This document shows positions 18,498 through 26,564 of a DNA stretch of 43,490 nucleotides, in pieces (the first letter of the stretch is position 1; each line of letters opens with the position of its first letter). Source of the DNA: Bacteroidota bacterium (GTDB lineage: Bacteria; Bacteroidota; Bacteroidia; Chitinophagales; Chitinophagaceae). Position numbers and translations under genes: made by a program. The notes beneath the pieces were generated by a model. That model ran no database searches, had not been told where the DNA came from, and saw nothing but the letters and a program-made list of their open reading frames with translations. Where the stretch lies: NCBI GenBank assembly GCA_947454025.1, contig CANGIZ010000011.1, positions 1 through 43,490 on the forward strand, written 5' to 3'.

Positions 18498-18875
18498 TTA
18501 GTGTACCAACTTAGCGTATGCTTCGCTAGTCAATAATTGCTCAAAGTCAGCTGCATTGTTTACAGTAACTTTTACCATCCAACCTTGACCATAAGGGTCC
18601 GTATTCACTAATTCTGGATTTGAGGCTAAAGCTGGATTCACTTCTGTAATTGTACCCGCCATTGGCAAGAATAAATCACTTACCGTTTTAACTGCTTCTA
18701 CAGTACCAAAAACGGCTTCTGCAGCTAGGCTACTTCCAACTGTATTAATATCTAAATATACAATATCACCCAACTCGCTTTGTGCGAAATCGGTAATGCC
18801 AATGGTAGCTGTTGTACCATCTAATTTAATCCATTCATGATCTTTTGTGTAACGTAAGTCGGCTGGGAATTGCAT
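18498..18875 (-). CDS. gcvH: Glycine cleavage system H protein
   Basis: A 125-residue lipoyl carrier that shuttles the aminomethyl group between the P, T and L proteins of glycine cleavage. The lipoylation site is Lys63 in [15 protein letters not shown], and the N-terminal [12 protein letters not shown] and C-terminal [11 protein letters not shown] are canonical. The length is normal. gcvT is in the same window but 12 kb away on the other strand, so the system is dispersed. The gene leads a close-packed run with vanZ, marR and a glycosyl hydrolase. A near-match -7 box (GATATTTG) lies upstream. Confidence 0.97.
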   Translation of the reverse strand: MQFPADLRYTKDHEWIKLDGTTATIGITDFAQSELGDIVYLDINTVGSSLAAEAVFGTVEAVKTVSDLFLPMAGTITEVNPALASNPELVNTDPYGQGWMVKVTVNNAADFEQLLTSEAYAKLVH

Positions 18876-18930
18876 AGGTTCAATTTTAATTAGTGCAAAT
18901 ATCCATCAAAATCCCTAAAAAACCAATCTA

Positions 18931-19278
18931 CTAATAGCGAATATTATCAAAATACAGCAAAATATGGTCTTTTAGAAACACCTCTTGTTCCATTAGGTCC
19001 ATTACCGGCAATTGCTTCAATTGCTTAAAATGTGGCCAGCCTTCTTCGTCCTTTCCCTCAAGTAGGTAATATCCACTAGGTGATAATATGGAACAAATGG
19101 CAATATGCATTAGGTCCTGTTTTTGCTCCTTGGTTATTTTTTCCCTAATGAAACCTGTTTCCTGTAATCCAATTAGGAAAAGTACTGCTTCGGTATCAGG
19201 TTTTTTTCCAAATTGGTCCATCAATTTCTTCTCTAAATCCCACCATCTAGTTTGTAAATCGTCTTGTATATTGGCCAT
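18931..19278 (-). CDS. Small conserved-looking protein of unknown function
   Basis: A 115-residue acidic, soluble protein that I cannot assign. It has no signal peptide, membrane segment, cysteine motif or recognisable catalytic motif; the first half looks helical and the second half mixed. The evidence for a real gene is a TACCTTTG promoter box 21 nt upstream and a position between two well-defined genes, divergent from serS. It resembles short conserved hypothetical proteins seen in Bacteroidota, but I cannot name a family. Confidence 0.65.
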   Translation of the reverse strand: MANIQDDLQTRWWDLEKKLMDQFGKKPDTEAVLFLIGLQETGFIREKITKEQKQDLMHIAICSILSPSGYYLLEGKDEEGWPHFKQLKQLPVMDLMEQEVFLKDHILLYFDNIRY

Positions 19279-19299
19279 ATTGGTTATTCAATTTTGAAG

Positions 19300-19307
19300 C
19301 AAAGGTA
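19300..19307 (-). promoter_or_regulatory. -7 promoter box of the unknown 115-residue gene
   Basis: TACCTTTG on the minus strand matches TAnnTTTG exactly, 21 nt before the ATG at 19278. It is back to back with the serS box 32 nt away, so the two upstream elements overlap. Confidence 0.5.
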
Positions 19308-19339
19308 GGGGATATCTAGGCGCAGTTGGTTGGTTTGAT

Positions 19340-19347
19340 TATCTTTG
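19340..19347 (+). promoter_or_regulatory. -7 promoter box of serS
   Basis: TATCTTTG matches TAnnTTTG exactly and ends 15 nt before the ATG at 19363, which excludes the longer frame that starts within this box. Confidence 0.55.
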
Positions 19348-19362
19348 CCAAAATTTGCATTT

Positions 19363-20634
19363 ATGTTACAAGTAAACTTCTTACGCCAAAATACAGAATT
19401 GGCTAAAAAGAAATTGGCTATCAAGCACTTTGCCAACTTAAATTTGGTTGACGAAGTGATTGCGATTGATGATGAAAGAAAGCAATTACAAGCTTCCTTT
19501 GATGATATTCAATCCAAGGTAAATGCAGCATCCAAGGAAATTGGGGGTCATATGGCAAAAGGTGAAAAGGAGCAAGCGGAGGCTTTAAAAAATGCAGTTG
19601 CTGACTGGAAAAAACAATTAGATCCTTTAAAAGAAAAAATGGCGTTGGTAGAAACCAAATTGCAACAAGTCATTGTACAATTCCCCAACCTGCCACACGA
19701 CTTAGTTCCACTAGGAAAAACACCAGAGGAAAATGAAGTGGTGAGGGTAGGAGGAGTAACGCCAACATTGCCAGCCAATGCCGAAGCCCATTGGGATTTA
19801 ATTAAGAAATACAATTTGGTTGATTTTGAAACAGGCGCAAAAATTACAGGAAGCGGATTCCCTTTATATATCGGAAAGGGTGCCAAATTTCAAAGAGTAT
19901 TAACGCAATATTTTTTAGATTTTAATACCGCTGCTGGTTATACCGAATATTTACCTCCTTTTATGGTCAACGCAGCATCGGCTTTTGCAACAGGTCAGTT
20001 GCCCGACAAGGAAGGTCAAATGTACCATGCAACTGAGGATGATTTTTATTTGATTCCAACAGCCGAAGTGCCTGTTACCAATGTGTTTCGTGATACGGTA
20101 TTAAAAGAGTCCGACCTGCCTTTGCAAATGACAGCGTACTCTCCTTGTTTTAGAAGAGAAGCAGGAAGCTTTGGAAAAGAAGTGCGAGGTTTAAATAGAG
20201 TGCATCAATTTGAGAAAGTAGAAATTATACAAATTGTGCATCCTGATAAAAGTGACGAAGTGTTGAATGAAATGGTTGCACACGTTGAAAAATTATTAAT
20301 TAGCTTAGGACTTCAATATCGTATTTTAAGATTGTGTGGTGGAGATATGGGATTCGCTTCAGCGATTACGTATGATTTTGAAGTGTACAGTGCTGCACAA
20401 GAAAGATGGTTGGAAGTAAGTAGTGTAAGTAATTTCCAAGCGTATCAAACCTATAGAATGAAATGTCGTTTTAAAGATGCAGATGGCAAAATACAATTTG
20501 CACATTCTTTAAACGGTAGCTCATTGGCATTGCCAAGAATTTTTGCTGCGATTGTTGAGAACTACCAAACCGAAACGGGCATTGCATTGCCAAAAGTTTT
20601 GCAGCCTTATTTTGGAGCAGAAAATTTAGTATAA
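19363..20634 (+). CDS. serS: Serine--tRNA ligase
   Basis: A 423-residue class II aminoacyl-tRNA synthetase that charges tRNA-Ser (and tRNA-Sec where present). An N-terminal coiled-coil arm that grips the tRNA long variable arm covers about residues 25-105. The catalytic domain has TAEVPVTN, motif 2 FRREAGSFGKEVRGLNRVHQFEK, and motif 3 LNGSSLALPR near the C-terminus. The start MLQVNFLRQN is the standard SerRS start and sits correctly relative to the promoter box. A strong terminator follows. Confidence 0.98.
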   Translation: MLQVNFLRQNTELAKKKLAIKHFANLNLVDEVIAIDDERKQLQASFDDIQSKVNAASKEIGGHMAKGEKEQAEALKNAVADWKKQLDPLKEKMALVETKLQQVIVQFPNLPHDLVPLGKTPEENEVVRVGGVTPTLPANAEAHWDLIKKYNLVDFETGAKITGSGFPLYIGKGAKFQRVLTQYFLDFNTAAGYTEYLPPFMVNAASAFATGQLPDKEGQMYHATEDDFYLIPTAEVPVTNVFRDTVLKESDLPLQMTAYSPCFRREAGSFGKEVRGLNRVHQFEKVEIIQIVHPDKSDEVLNEMVAHVEKLLISLGLQYRILRLCGGDMGFASAITYDFEVYSAAQERWLEVSSVSNFQAYQTYRMKCRFKDADGKIQFAHSLNGSSLALPRIFAAIVENYQTETGIALPKVLQPYFGAENLV

Positions 20635-20651
20635 GATTCAGTTATAGAAAT

Positions 20652-20687
20652 AAAAAAAAGCCCTTCCATATGGAGGGGCTTTTTTTA
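20652..20687 (+). terminator. Terminator of serS
   Basis: AGCCC and GGGCT-type arms (AGCCCTTCC with GGAGGGGCT) around a short loop, preceded by an A-run and followed by eight T. The symmetrical A/T flanks may also serve the convergent outer-membrane gene at 20702. Confidence 0.85.
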
Positions 20688-20701
20688 TGAATAAATGCTT
20701 A

Positions 20702-21571
20702 TTAAAAATGACTAAAACGCACACCTAATGCAAATGGGTAGGCATATAATTTAGTCAACTTATTGTCGTATATATTAGTGACACTAGCGGAGGCGTATAA
20801 TCGAATACCACCAATACCAATTTCTCCAATCCCAGCTACTTGCCAATCATTTAGGTTAAAGTTGCCATTGTATTTTTCCTTGTATTCGCTAATTTGTTTG
20901 TTGCGCGATCCAATTAAATAACCCACACTTAGTCCTGTACTCGCATAAAAAGATTTTTTCTTCTCAGGATGTGGTTGATAATTTAATTGAACAGGAACCG
21001 TTAAGTATTCAACAAATAGTTTATCTTTTTTAAAGGCTTTACTGTCCAAATAAACAATACTATTACCTGTGTTTCTGAAGCTAATAGGTTGTTCGAATCT
21101 AAAATTATACATTTCAACACCCACGCCATATTTTAAATTCCATTGATGTTGGTACAAATTCATTTTTTGTTGAACCAGCCAAAAATTCACATTGCTTGAC
21201 TTTCCGTTATTTAATTTAAAACTTTTTGAAGTCATTGGCGCACCAACACTTGGATGTGTGAACTCTGTATTTGTTTTATAGTTAGTAACGTCTACATAAT
21301 TAGCAAATCCTAAGTCAAAAACAAACCATTTTGTATTTACATCAGCTTTAGGTTTTGCAATTCTTTCAATTTTAATTTGTGTATTGCCCCAGTCCGACTT
21401 ATCCATTTTTGTTTGCCACTGATTTTGGCCATGGCTTTCATGCGACTTCACAATTTGAAAATTACCAAATTTAATGGTATCCTGATTCACGGTGATTAAA
21501 GTGTCCTTTTGTGCAATCGTACTTGTGGCAATGAATAGCAATGCAACAAGGGGGGGAAAGAATTTATTCAT
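20702..21571 (-). CDS. Outer-membrane beta-barrel protein, paralogue B
   Basis: A 289-residue exported protein with a signal peptide (MNKFFPPLVALLFIATSTIA) and a C-terminal series of amphipathic strands ending in Phe-Ser-His-Phe, as in small outer-membrane barrels. It is clearly paralogous to the next gene upstream: both share FDLGFANYVDVT-like, NLYQHQWNLKYGVG-like and NFRFEQPISF segments. A short motif, QDTIKFGNFQIV, lies just after the signal peptide. ATG 21571 gives a proper signal peptide; an ATG eight codons earlier is less likely. It is last in the sigma factor operon. The function is unknown. Confidence 0.8.
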   Translation of the reverse strand: MNKFFPPLVALLFIATSTIAQKDTLITVNQDTIKFGNFQIVKSHESHGQNQWQTKMDKSDWGNTQIKIERIAKPKADVNTKWFVFDLGFANYVDVTNYKTNTEFTHPSVGAPMTSKSFKLNNGKSSNVNFWLVQQKMNLYQHQWNLKYGVGVEMYNFRFEQPISFRNTGNSIVYLDSKAFKKDKLFVEYLTVPVQLNYQPHPEKKKSFYASTGLSVGYLIGSRNKQISEYKEKYNGNFNLNDWQVAGIGEIGIGGIRLYASASVTNIYDNKLTKLYAYPFALGVRFSHF

Positions 21572-21618
21572 AAAAAGTAGCTGATTAGAATTCAAAACGA
21601 AAATAATTCATTTTATGA

Positions 21619-22653
21619 TTAAAACTTACTAAATCTTAGCCCAATAGCAAATGGTGCCATATCAAAATTGGTTAAGTTATTATCAAACAAGTTGGTTAAG
21701 CTATAAGATCCGTAAAGTCTTATTGATCCTATCCCTAATTCACCAATGGTTGACATTTTTAAATTGTTTAAATCAAAATTTCCATTCACTTTTCTTTTAC
21801 CACGCTCCTCACTAATTTGCTTTGTGTGAGATTGTAACAAGTAGCCAGCACTCAATCCTAAACTTGCATAAAAGCTCTTATTATTTTCAGGATTAGATTG
21901 ATAATTTAATTGAAGGGGTACTGTTAGGTATTCAACAAATAATTTGTTCTTTGAAAAATGCGCATTATCAAAATACACATAATTGCCAGGCGTATTGCTA
22001 AAACTAATGGGCTGTTCAAATCGGAAGTTAAACATTTCAATGCCCACACCATATTTCAAGTTCCAATAATGTTGATATAGATTTAGTTTTTGTTGCACTA
22101 CCCAAATATTTACATTACTAGACTTCATGTTATTCAACTTTAAATTGGTTGAATTAGGAACAGCTGGATATAGCATGGACTGATAGGGTAATGTATTGTA
22201 CATTAATGGATCAGTTTTATCTACTAAATTGGCGAAGCCTAAATCAAATATCCACCAGTTGGAGGTTACTTGTTTTAACTTTTTTGGCTCACGTTCAATA
22301 CTGATTTTTGTTTTTTTAAAATCACCTTGAAGTAATGATTGCCAGTCCTTATTATAATCATCACCTTGTTTGTTAATAATTTTAATACGCCCTACTTTAA
22401 CTGTATCTTCAGTAACTGAAAGAAGCGTTTCATTCTCCGAATCAATTTTTATATCACTTTTTCGATTGTGCTTTCTTTTTGAATCAACGGTAATATTCAC
22501 AACATGCTTCTTGTTTTCAGTTGAATCAAGGTTGCCACCAACAATCACCATATTGCCAATACGAATCGTATCTTGCTTTTTTTGAGTAGAATCTGTTTGT
22601 GCAATTGCGTTCAATGATAGAAGCACACATACTACTAATATTATTTTTTTCAT
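21619..22653 (-). CDS. Outer-membrane beta-barrel protein, paralogue A
   Basis: A 344-residue exported barrel protein with signal peptide MKKIILVVCVLLSLNAIA and a C-terminal Phe (LRFSKF). Compared with paralogue B it has about 55 extra residues after the signal peptide, carrying two copies of a short motif: QDTIRIGNMVIV (about 27-38) and EDTVKVGRIKII (about 82-93). The barrel half is highly similar between the two. It starts 5 nt after the anti-sigma-like gene, so it is in the same transcript. The likely role is an outer-membrane or envelope component under the ECF regulator; the exact function is unknown. Confidence 0.8.
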   Translation of the reverse strand: MKKIILVVCVLLSLNAIAQTDSTQKKQDTIRIGNMVIVGGNLDSTENKKHVVNITVDSKRKHNRKSDIKIDSENETLLSVTEDTVKVGRIKIINKQGDDYNKDWQSLLQGDFKKTKISIEREPKKLKQVTSNWWIFDLGFANLVDKTDPLMYNTLPYQSMLYPAVPNSTNLKLNNMKSSNVNIWVVQQKLNLYQHYWNLKYGVGIEMFNFRFEQPISFSNTPGNYVYFDNAHFSKNKLFVEYLTVPLQLNYQSNPENNKSFYASLGLSAGYLLQSHTKQISEERGKRKVNGNFDLNNLKMSTIGELGIGSIRLYGSYSLTNLFDNNLTNFDMAPFAIGLRFSKF

Positions 22654-22658
22654 ATCCT

Positions 22659-23483
22659 TTATTTTTCTTTTTCAGTTTTATTTCTTCTTAATAATGCAGA
22701 TACACGGCGCGTTAATCCTCTTAATTTATCTCCATCTATTTCTAAGTTGGCAATATAAATTACACGGTCGGGATTTTCAGTATTTAGTTCCTCAAAGCTT
22801 TCCGCAGGTTCAGCAGTGACAATGCTATTGGTTGTAATATTGGGAATGCTCGTATTTTGAATAGCGTCCATATGTTCACTCTTTTCAATACTTGCTAATG
22901 AAGTTGTTGTGGTTTCGGGTACTATTATTGCTAAAGCCTCAGTACTCAAATGAGCTACTTGATTTTTACTTTCTTGAATATCCTTGGTTGAGAAATTATA
23001 TAAATGTTGATTTTTGGAAGGCAATTTTACAGCTAAAGGTGTAATCAAATTCGATGAACGATTTGTATTTGATTGTGCAATGCTACTAGTCGTTGCAATA
23101 GTATTTAATTGGAATTGTTCAGGTACTTTTATCGCGAAGCGGTATCCAATCATAAGTAAGCATAATGCAGCTACTGCACTTACTGCACGCATACGTTTAT
23201 TGAAAAAAAATCCTTTTACAACTTGCGCTTCCTTTCGGTATAAACTTTGTTTAAACTCATTAGGTAAAATCGCTTCCATCTCTTCAAAGCGGTATAGCAA
23301 AGCTTTATCTTCGTAGGCTATTGCTTCTGGGTTAAGTACAGTTTGTTGTAATAAAGACAATTCTTTTTGATAAGTAGGATTTTCTTGTAAGAATGCCTCT
23401 ACCGCTGCCTTTTGAGTGGCTGTAAGCTCATTGTCGATATACAATAAAAAGAATTCCTCGTAATTGGTAATATCAATTTTCAT
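22659..23483 (-). CDS. Anti-sigma-factor-like single-pass membrane protein
   Basis: A 274-residue protein with an N-terminal cytoplasmic helical part (YEEFFLLYIDNELTATQKAAVEAFL) that looks like the anti-sigma domain but lacks the zinc HxxxCxxC motif. One membrane helix lies at about residues 99-118, and a Thr/Ser/Asn-rich periplasmic region of about 140 residues follows. It overlaps the sigma factor gene by one base (TAATG), a coupling typical of sigma/anti-sigma pairs. The inferred role is to hold the ECF sigma factor at the membrane until an envelope signal arrives. It could instead be only a partner protein. Confidence 0.75.
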   Translation of the reverse strand: MKIDITNYEEFFLLYIDNELTATQKAAVEAFLQENPTYQKELSLLQQTVLNPEAIAYEDKALLYRFEEMEAILPNEFKQSLYRKEAQVVKGFFFNKRMRAVSAVAALCLLMIGYRFAIKVPEQFQLNTIATTSSIAQSNTNRSSNLITPLAVKLPSKNQHLYNFSTKDIQESKNQVAHLSTEALAIIVPETTTTSLASIEKSEHMDAIQNTSIPNITTNSIVTAEPAESFEELNTENPDRVIYIANLEIDGDKLRGLTRRVSALLRRNKTEKEK

Positions 23484-23974
23484 TAGGCACTCATTTTTTG
23501 AAGATGAACTAATTTTTCTTTTAATATTAACCTAGCTCTATGTAAATATACTTTTACTTGACTTTCAGATAAATTCATGATCTCCCCAATTTCTTGGTAA
23601 TTGTATCCTTCATAGTCTTTTAATAGCACTAAACTTTTTTGAGTGGGATTTAACTCATTGATCGCTTTTAATAAAACCTGCTTTAATGTGTTGTCAGTTT
23701 GAAAAGTGTATTGACCCTTTATAGTTTCAAAATTATCGGTCGTGTCCGCTTTTTTGTCTTTACGAACATGATCAATCATTTGATGGTATGCAACCGTAAA
23801 TAAATAGGATTTTATTTTTTCAGGCGCCACTTTGGAACGATTGATCCATAATTTTTCGAAAGCTGTTTGCACAATATCCTGTGCATCGGCTTCATGGCCA
23901 ATATTTTTGACAATAAAGCGATAGACCCCATCGGAGTAATTATCTACACAATTATTGAATTCTTGATCGGTCAT
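23483..23974 (-). CDS. ECF RNA polymerase sigma factor
   Basis: A 163-residue sigma-70 family ECF factor. Region 2 spans about residues 10-75 (DGVYRFIVKNIGHEADAQDIVQ, then SYLFTVAYHQMIDHVRK), and region 4 spans about 97-155 (LNPTQKSLVLLKDYEGYNYQ, then LSESQVKVYLHRARLILKEKL). There is no region 1 or 3. It directs RNA polymerase to a small regulon, presumably including its own operon with the anti-sigma-like protein and two outer-membrane barrels. An ECF-type promoter lies 27 nt upstream. Confidence 0.95.
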   Translation of the reverse strand: MTDQEFNNCVDNYSDGVYRFIVKNIGHEADAQDIVQTAFEKLWINRSKVAPEKIKSYLFTVAYHQMIDHVRKDKKADTTDNFETIKGQYTFQTDNTLKQVLLKAINELNPTQKSLVLLKDYEGYNYQEIGEIMNLSESQVKVYLHRARLILKEKLVHLQKMSA

Positions 23975-24001
23975 CCCTCGTTTAACTTTTAAGTATAGGT
24001 A

Positions 24002-24029
24002 TAACGAAGGGGGAGCTCAAAAAGTTACA
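24002..24029 (-). promoter_or_regulatory. Candidate ECF-type promoter of the sigma operon
   Basis: On the minus strand, TGTAAC (24024-24029) is followed after exactly 17 nt by CGTTA (24002-24006). This has the form of ECF promoters (AAC in the -35, CGT in the -10) and differs from the TAnnTTTG housekeeping boxes elsewhere in the window. Its place just before the sigma gene suggests autoregulation. Confidence 0.5.
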
Positions 24030-24037
24030 ATTGACTA

Positions 24038-25162
24038 CTAATAATTGACAATTTGTTCCTGAATATTTGCAGGAAGCTCACGCCATTCGTATTGTTGGTT
24101 GCGTAATTGAGGTTCAAAACCAGCTTCTTTAATAGCTTCTTGTATCGTTTTATAGGTAAAACGGTGCGGTGCACCTGCGGCACTTACTACATTTTCCTCT
24201 AGCATAATGCTACCAAAGTCATTGGCACCTGCCTCCAAACAAACTTGAGCAGTTGCTTTTCCCACGGTTAACCAACTTGCTTGAATGTTTTTAATATTCG
24301 GCAACATGATACGACTAATCGCAATCATACGTATATATTCTTCGGTAGTGGTTAAATTATGTACCCCTCTGATTTTTGTTAATAGGGTATCCACGTCTTG
24401 GAAGGTCCAAGGAATAAATGCCAAGAAACCTTTTGCGTCTTTTGGTTTTTTATCTTGTACTTCACGAATGCGCACTAAGTGCGTAAATCTTTCTTCCAAA
24501 GTTTCCACATGACCAAACATCATGGTGGCACTAGTTGTGATATTTAATTGATGCGCTGCTGCCATCACATCTAACCATTCATCGGCACCACATTTTCCGT
24601 TTGATACCAATTTACGTACACGATCTACTAAAATCTCAGCACCCGCTCCTGGTAAGGAATCCATGCCTGCTTCTTGTAAAGCTTTTAATACTTCGGTATG
24701 TGTCATGCCTTCTAACTTTGCAATATGTGCAATTTCTGGGGGCCCTAATGTGTGCAACTTTATGGTTGGAAATTCATTTTTTATTTGACTAAAAATATCG
24801 GTATAAAATTTCAAGCCTAGTTCAGGATGATGTCCTCCTTGTAATAATAACTGATCACCGCCCCAAGCCAAAGTCTCTTTAATTTTTACGCGATAAGTAT
24901 CCATATCGGTAATATATGCTTCAGGGTGACCAGGTATTCTATAAAAATTACAAAATTTACAATTCGCAATACATACATTGGTCGTGTTTACATTACGGTC
25001 AATTTGCCAAGTTACTTTACCATGCGGCACCTGCTTTTTTCTTAACTCATTAGCGATATCACTTATCTCATTTAAAGGAGCATGTTCAAATAGAAACATT
25101 CCTTCTTCCTTCGTTAAATACTCAAAATTCAATGCTTTTTTATACAATACGTCTAATTCCAT
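24038..25162 (-). CDS. mqnC: Cyclic dehypoxanthinyl futalosine synthase
   Basis: A 374-residue radical SAM enzyme of the futalosine route to menaquinone; it cyclises dehypoxanthine futalosine. The [4Fe-4S] cysteines are 64, 68 and 71 (CIANCKFC). The MqnC-type segments QLLLQGGHHPELGLKFY, GAGAEILVDRVR, MMFGHVET, and GANDFGSIMLEENVV are present, which favour MqnC over MqnE or CofH. The length is normal. It is alone on its transcript with a TAACTTTG box 19 nt upstream, divergent from the M16 peptidase genes. Other mqn genes are not in the window. Confidence 0.92.
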   Translation of the reverse strand: MELDVLYKKALNFEYLTKEEGMFLFEHAPLNEISDIANELRKKQVPHGKVTWQIDRNVNTTNVCIANCKFCNFYRIPGHPEAYITDMDTYRVKIKETLAWGGDQLLLQGGHHPELGLKFYTDIFSQIKNEFPTIKLHTLGPPEIAHIAKLEGMTHTEVLKALQEAGMDSLPGAGAEILVDRVRKLVSNGKCGADEWLDVMAAAHQLNITTSATMMFGHVETLEERFTHLVRIREVQDKKPKDAKGFLAFIPWTFQDVDTLLTKIRGVHNLTTTEEYIRMIAISRIMLPNIKNIQASWLTVGKATAQVCLEAGANDFGSIMLEENVVSAAGAPHRFTYKTIQEAIKEAGFEPQLRNQQYEWRELPANIQEQIVNY

Positions 25163-25181
25163 ATACTTCTTTTAAGAGTAA

Positions 25182-25189
25182 CAAAGTTA
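25182..25189 (-). promoter_or_regulatory. -7 promoter box of mqnC
   Basis: TAACTTTG on the minus strand matches TAnnTTTG exactly, 19 nt before the ATG at 25162. Confidence 0.5.
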
Positions 25190-25279
25190 AGGCTTAAAGG
25201 GTTCGCTTTTAACCTGAGTTTATTTTATCTATATTCATAAATAGACTCTTGTTTAAAAGGAGTAATTTTACCCTCCATT

Positions 25280-26524
25280 ATGATACAATTTGACAGATTC
25301 CAACTAGACAATGGCTTAAAGGTATTGGTGCACCCCGACACAACCACCCCAATGGCCGTAGTGAATATTTTATACAATGTTGGTGCCAAGGATGAAAACC
25401 CTGAAAAAACAGGCTTTGCTCATTTGTTTGAACATTTAATGTTTGGGGGTAGTATTAATATTCCTGAATATGATGAACCCTTGCAAAGAGCAGGAGGAGA
25501 AAACAATGCGTATACCACAAACGACCTAACGAATTATTATTGTCAATTGCCTGCCGAAAATATCGAAACCGCTTTTTGGCTAGAAAGTGACAGAATGTTG
25601 TCGTTGGCATTTAGTCCAAAGAGTTTGGAAGTGCAGCGTAAAGTGGTATGTGAGGAATTTAAAGAACATTATATCAACAAGCCATATGGTGATGCTTGGC
25701 ATAAAATGCGCACACTGGCTTATACAAAACATCCCTACCGTTGGATGACCATTGGTGCTTCCTTGGAACATGTTGAACAGGCTACCATGGAAGATGTGAA
25801 AGATTTTTTCTTTCAATTTTATCGTCCTAATAATGCCATTTTAGTAGTAACAGGAAACGTTAAAACGGAGGATATTAAAGTATTGGCTGAAAAATGGTTT
25901 GGTCCAATTCCTGCAGGGAAAACTTATGAAAGAAACCTGCCAGTGGAACCAAAACAAGAAAAGCATCGTAGTGTGGATGTACGTGCCGATGTGCCTATGG
26001 ATATGTTGATGATGACTTGGCATATGGGTGGCCGTTTTGATACATCTTATCATGCTACCGATTTATTAACCGAAGTATTAGGAGGCGGTGCCTCTTCGCG
26101 TTTATATGAGCAACTTATTAAAGTAAGACAATTGTTCTCTTCCATTTCTTGTTATCATTTTGGCACCATCGATCCAGGCTTGTTTGTGATTACAGGGAAG
26201 CTCGTAAAAGGAATTAGTATGTCGGTGGCGGAGAAAGCAGTGTTAGAAGAAGTAGAAAAAATGAAAACCGAAATGCTGGATGAAAAAGAAGTGCAAAAAG
26301 TGATAAACAAAACGGAGAGTATGATTTGTTTTGAAGACATGAGTATCATGAATCGTGCGCAAAGCCTTGCCTACTATGAGTTACTGGGTGATGCAGCTTT
26401 AATGAATGAAGAGTTGGAAAAATACCAAGCAATTACGCCTGCACTTATTCAATCCAGTGCAAAAACAATTTTTACCGAAGGGAATAGAAACACATTATAT
26501 TATTACAGCAAAACAACTGCGTAA
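25280..26524 (+). CDS. M16 family zinc peptidase (catalytic member)
   Basis: A 414-residue M16 (pitrilysin/insulinase) peptidase. The inverted zinc motif HLFEH is at residues 48-52, with a downstream glutamate in the CEEFKEH segment about 75 residues later as the third ligand. The second half contains the family glycine-rich GGGASSRLYEQL. No signal peptide is evident, so it is probably cytosolic or membrane-associated. It is followed after 40 nt by a second M16 gene without the zinc motif, as in heterodimeric processing peptidases. A one-mismatch promoter box (TAATTTTA) lies at 25263. Confidence 0.92.
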   Translation: MIQFDRFQLDNGLKVLVHPDTTTPMAVVNILYNVGAKDENPEKTGFAHLFEHLMFGGSINIPEYDEPLQRAGGENNAYTTNDLTNYYCQLPAENIETAFWLESDRMLSLAFSPKSLEVQRKVVCEEFKEHYINKPYGDAWHKMRTLAYTKHPYRWMTIGASLEHVEQATMEDVKDFFFQFYRPNNAILVVTGNVKTEDIKVLAEKWFGPIPAGKTYERNLPVEPKQEKHRSVDVRADVPMDMLMMTWHMGGRFDTSYHATDLLTEVLGGGASSRLYEQLIKVRQLFSSISCYHFGTIDPGLFVITGKLVKGISMSVAEKAVLEEVEKMKTEMLDEKEVQKVINKTESMICFEDMSIMNRAQSLAYYELLGDAALMNEELEKYQAITPALIQSSAKTIFTEGNRNTLYYYSKTTA

Positions 26525-26564
26525 TTAATTTTAATTATTACGCTTCATACATAACTAAATTACC

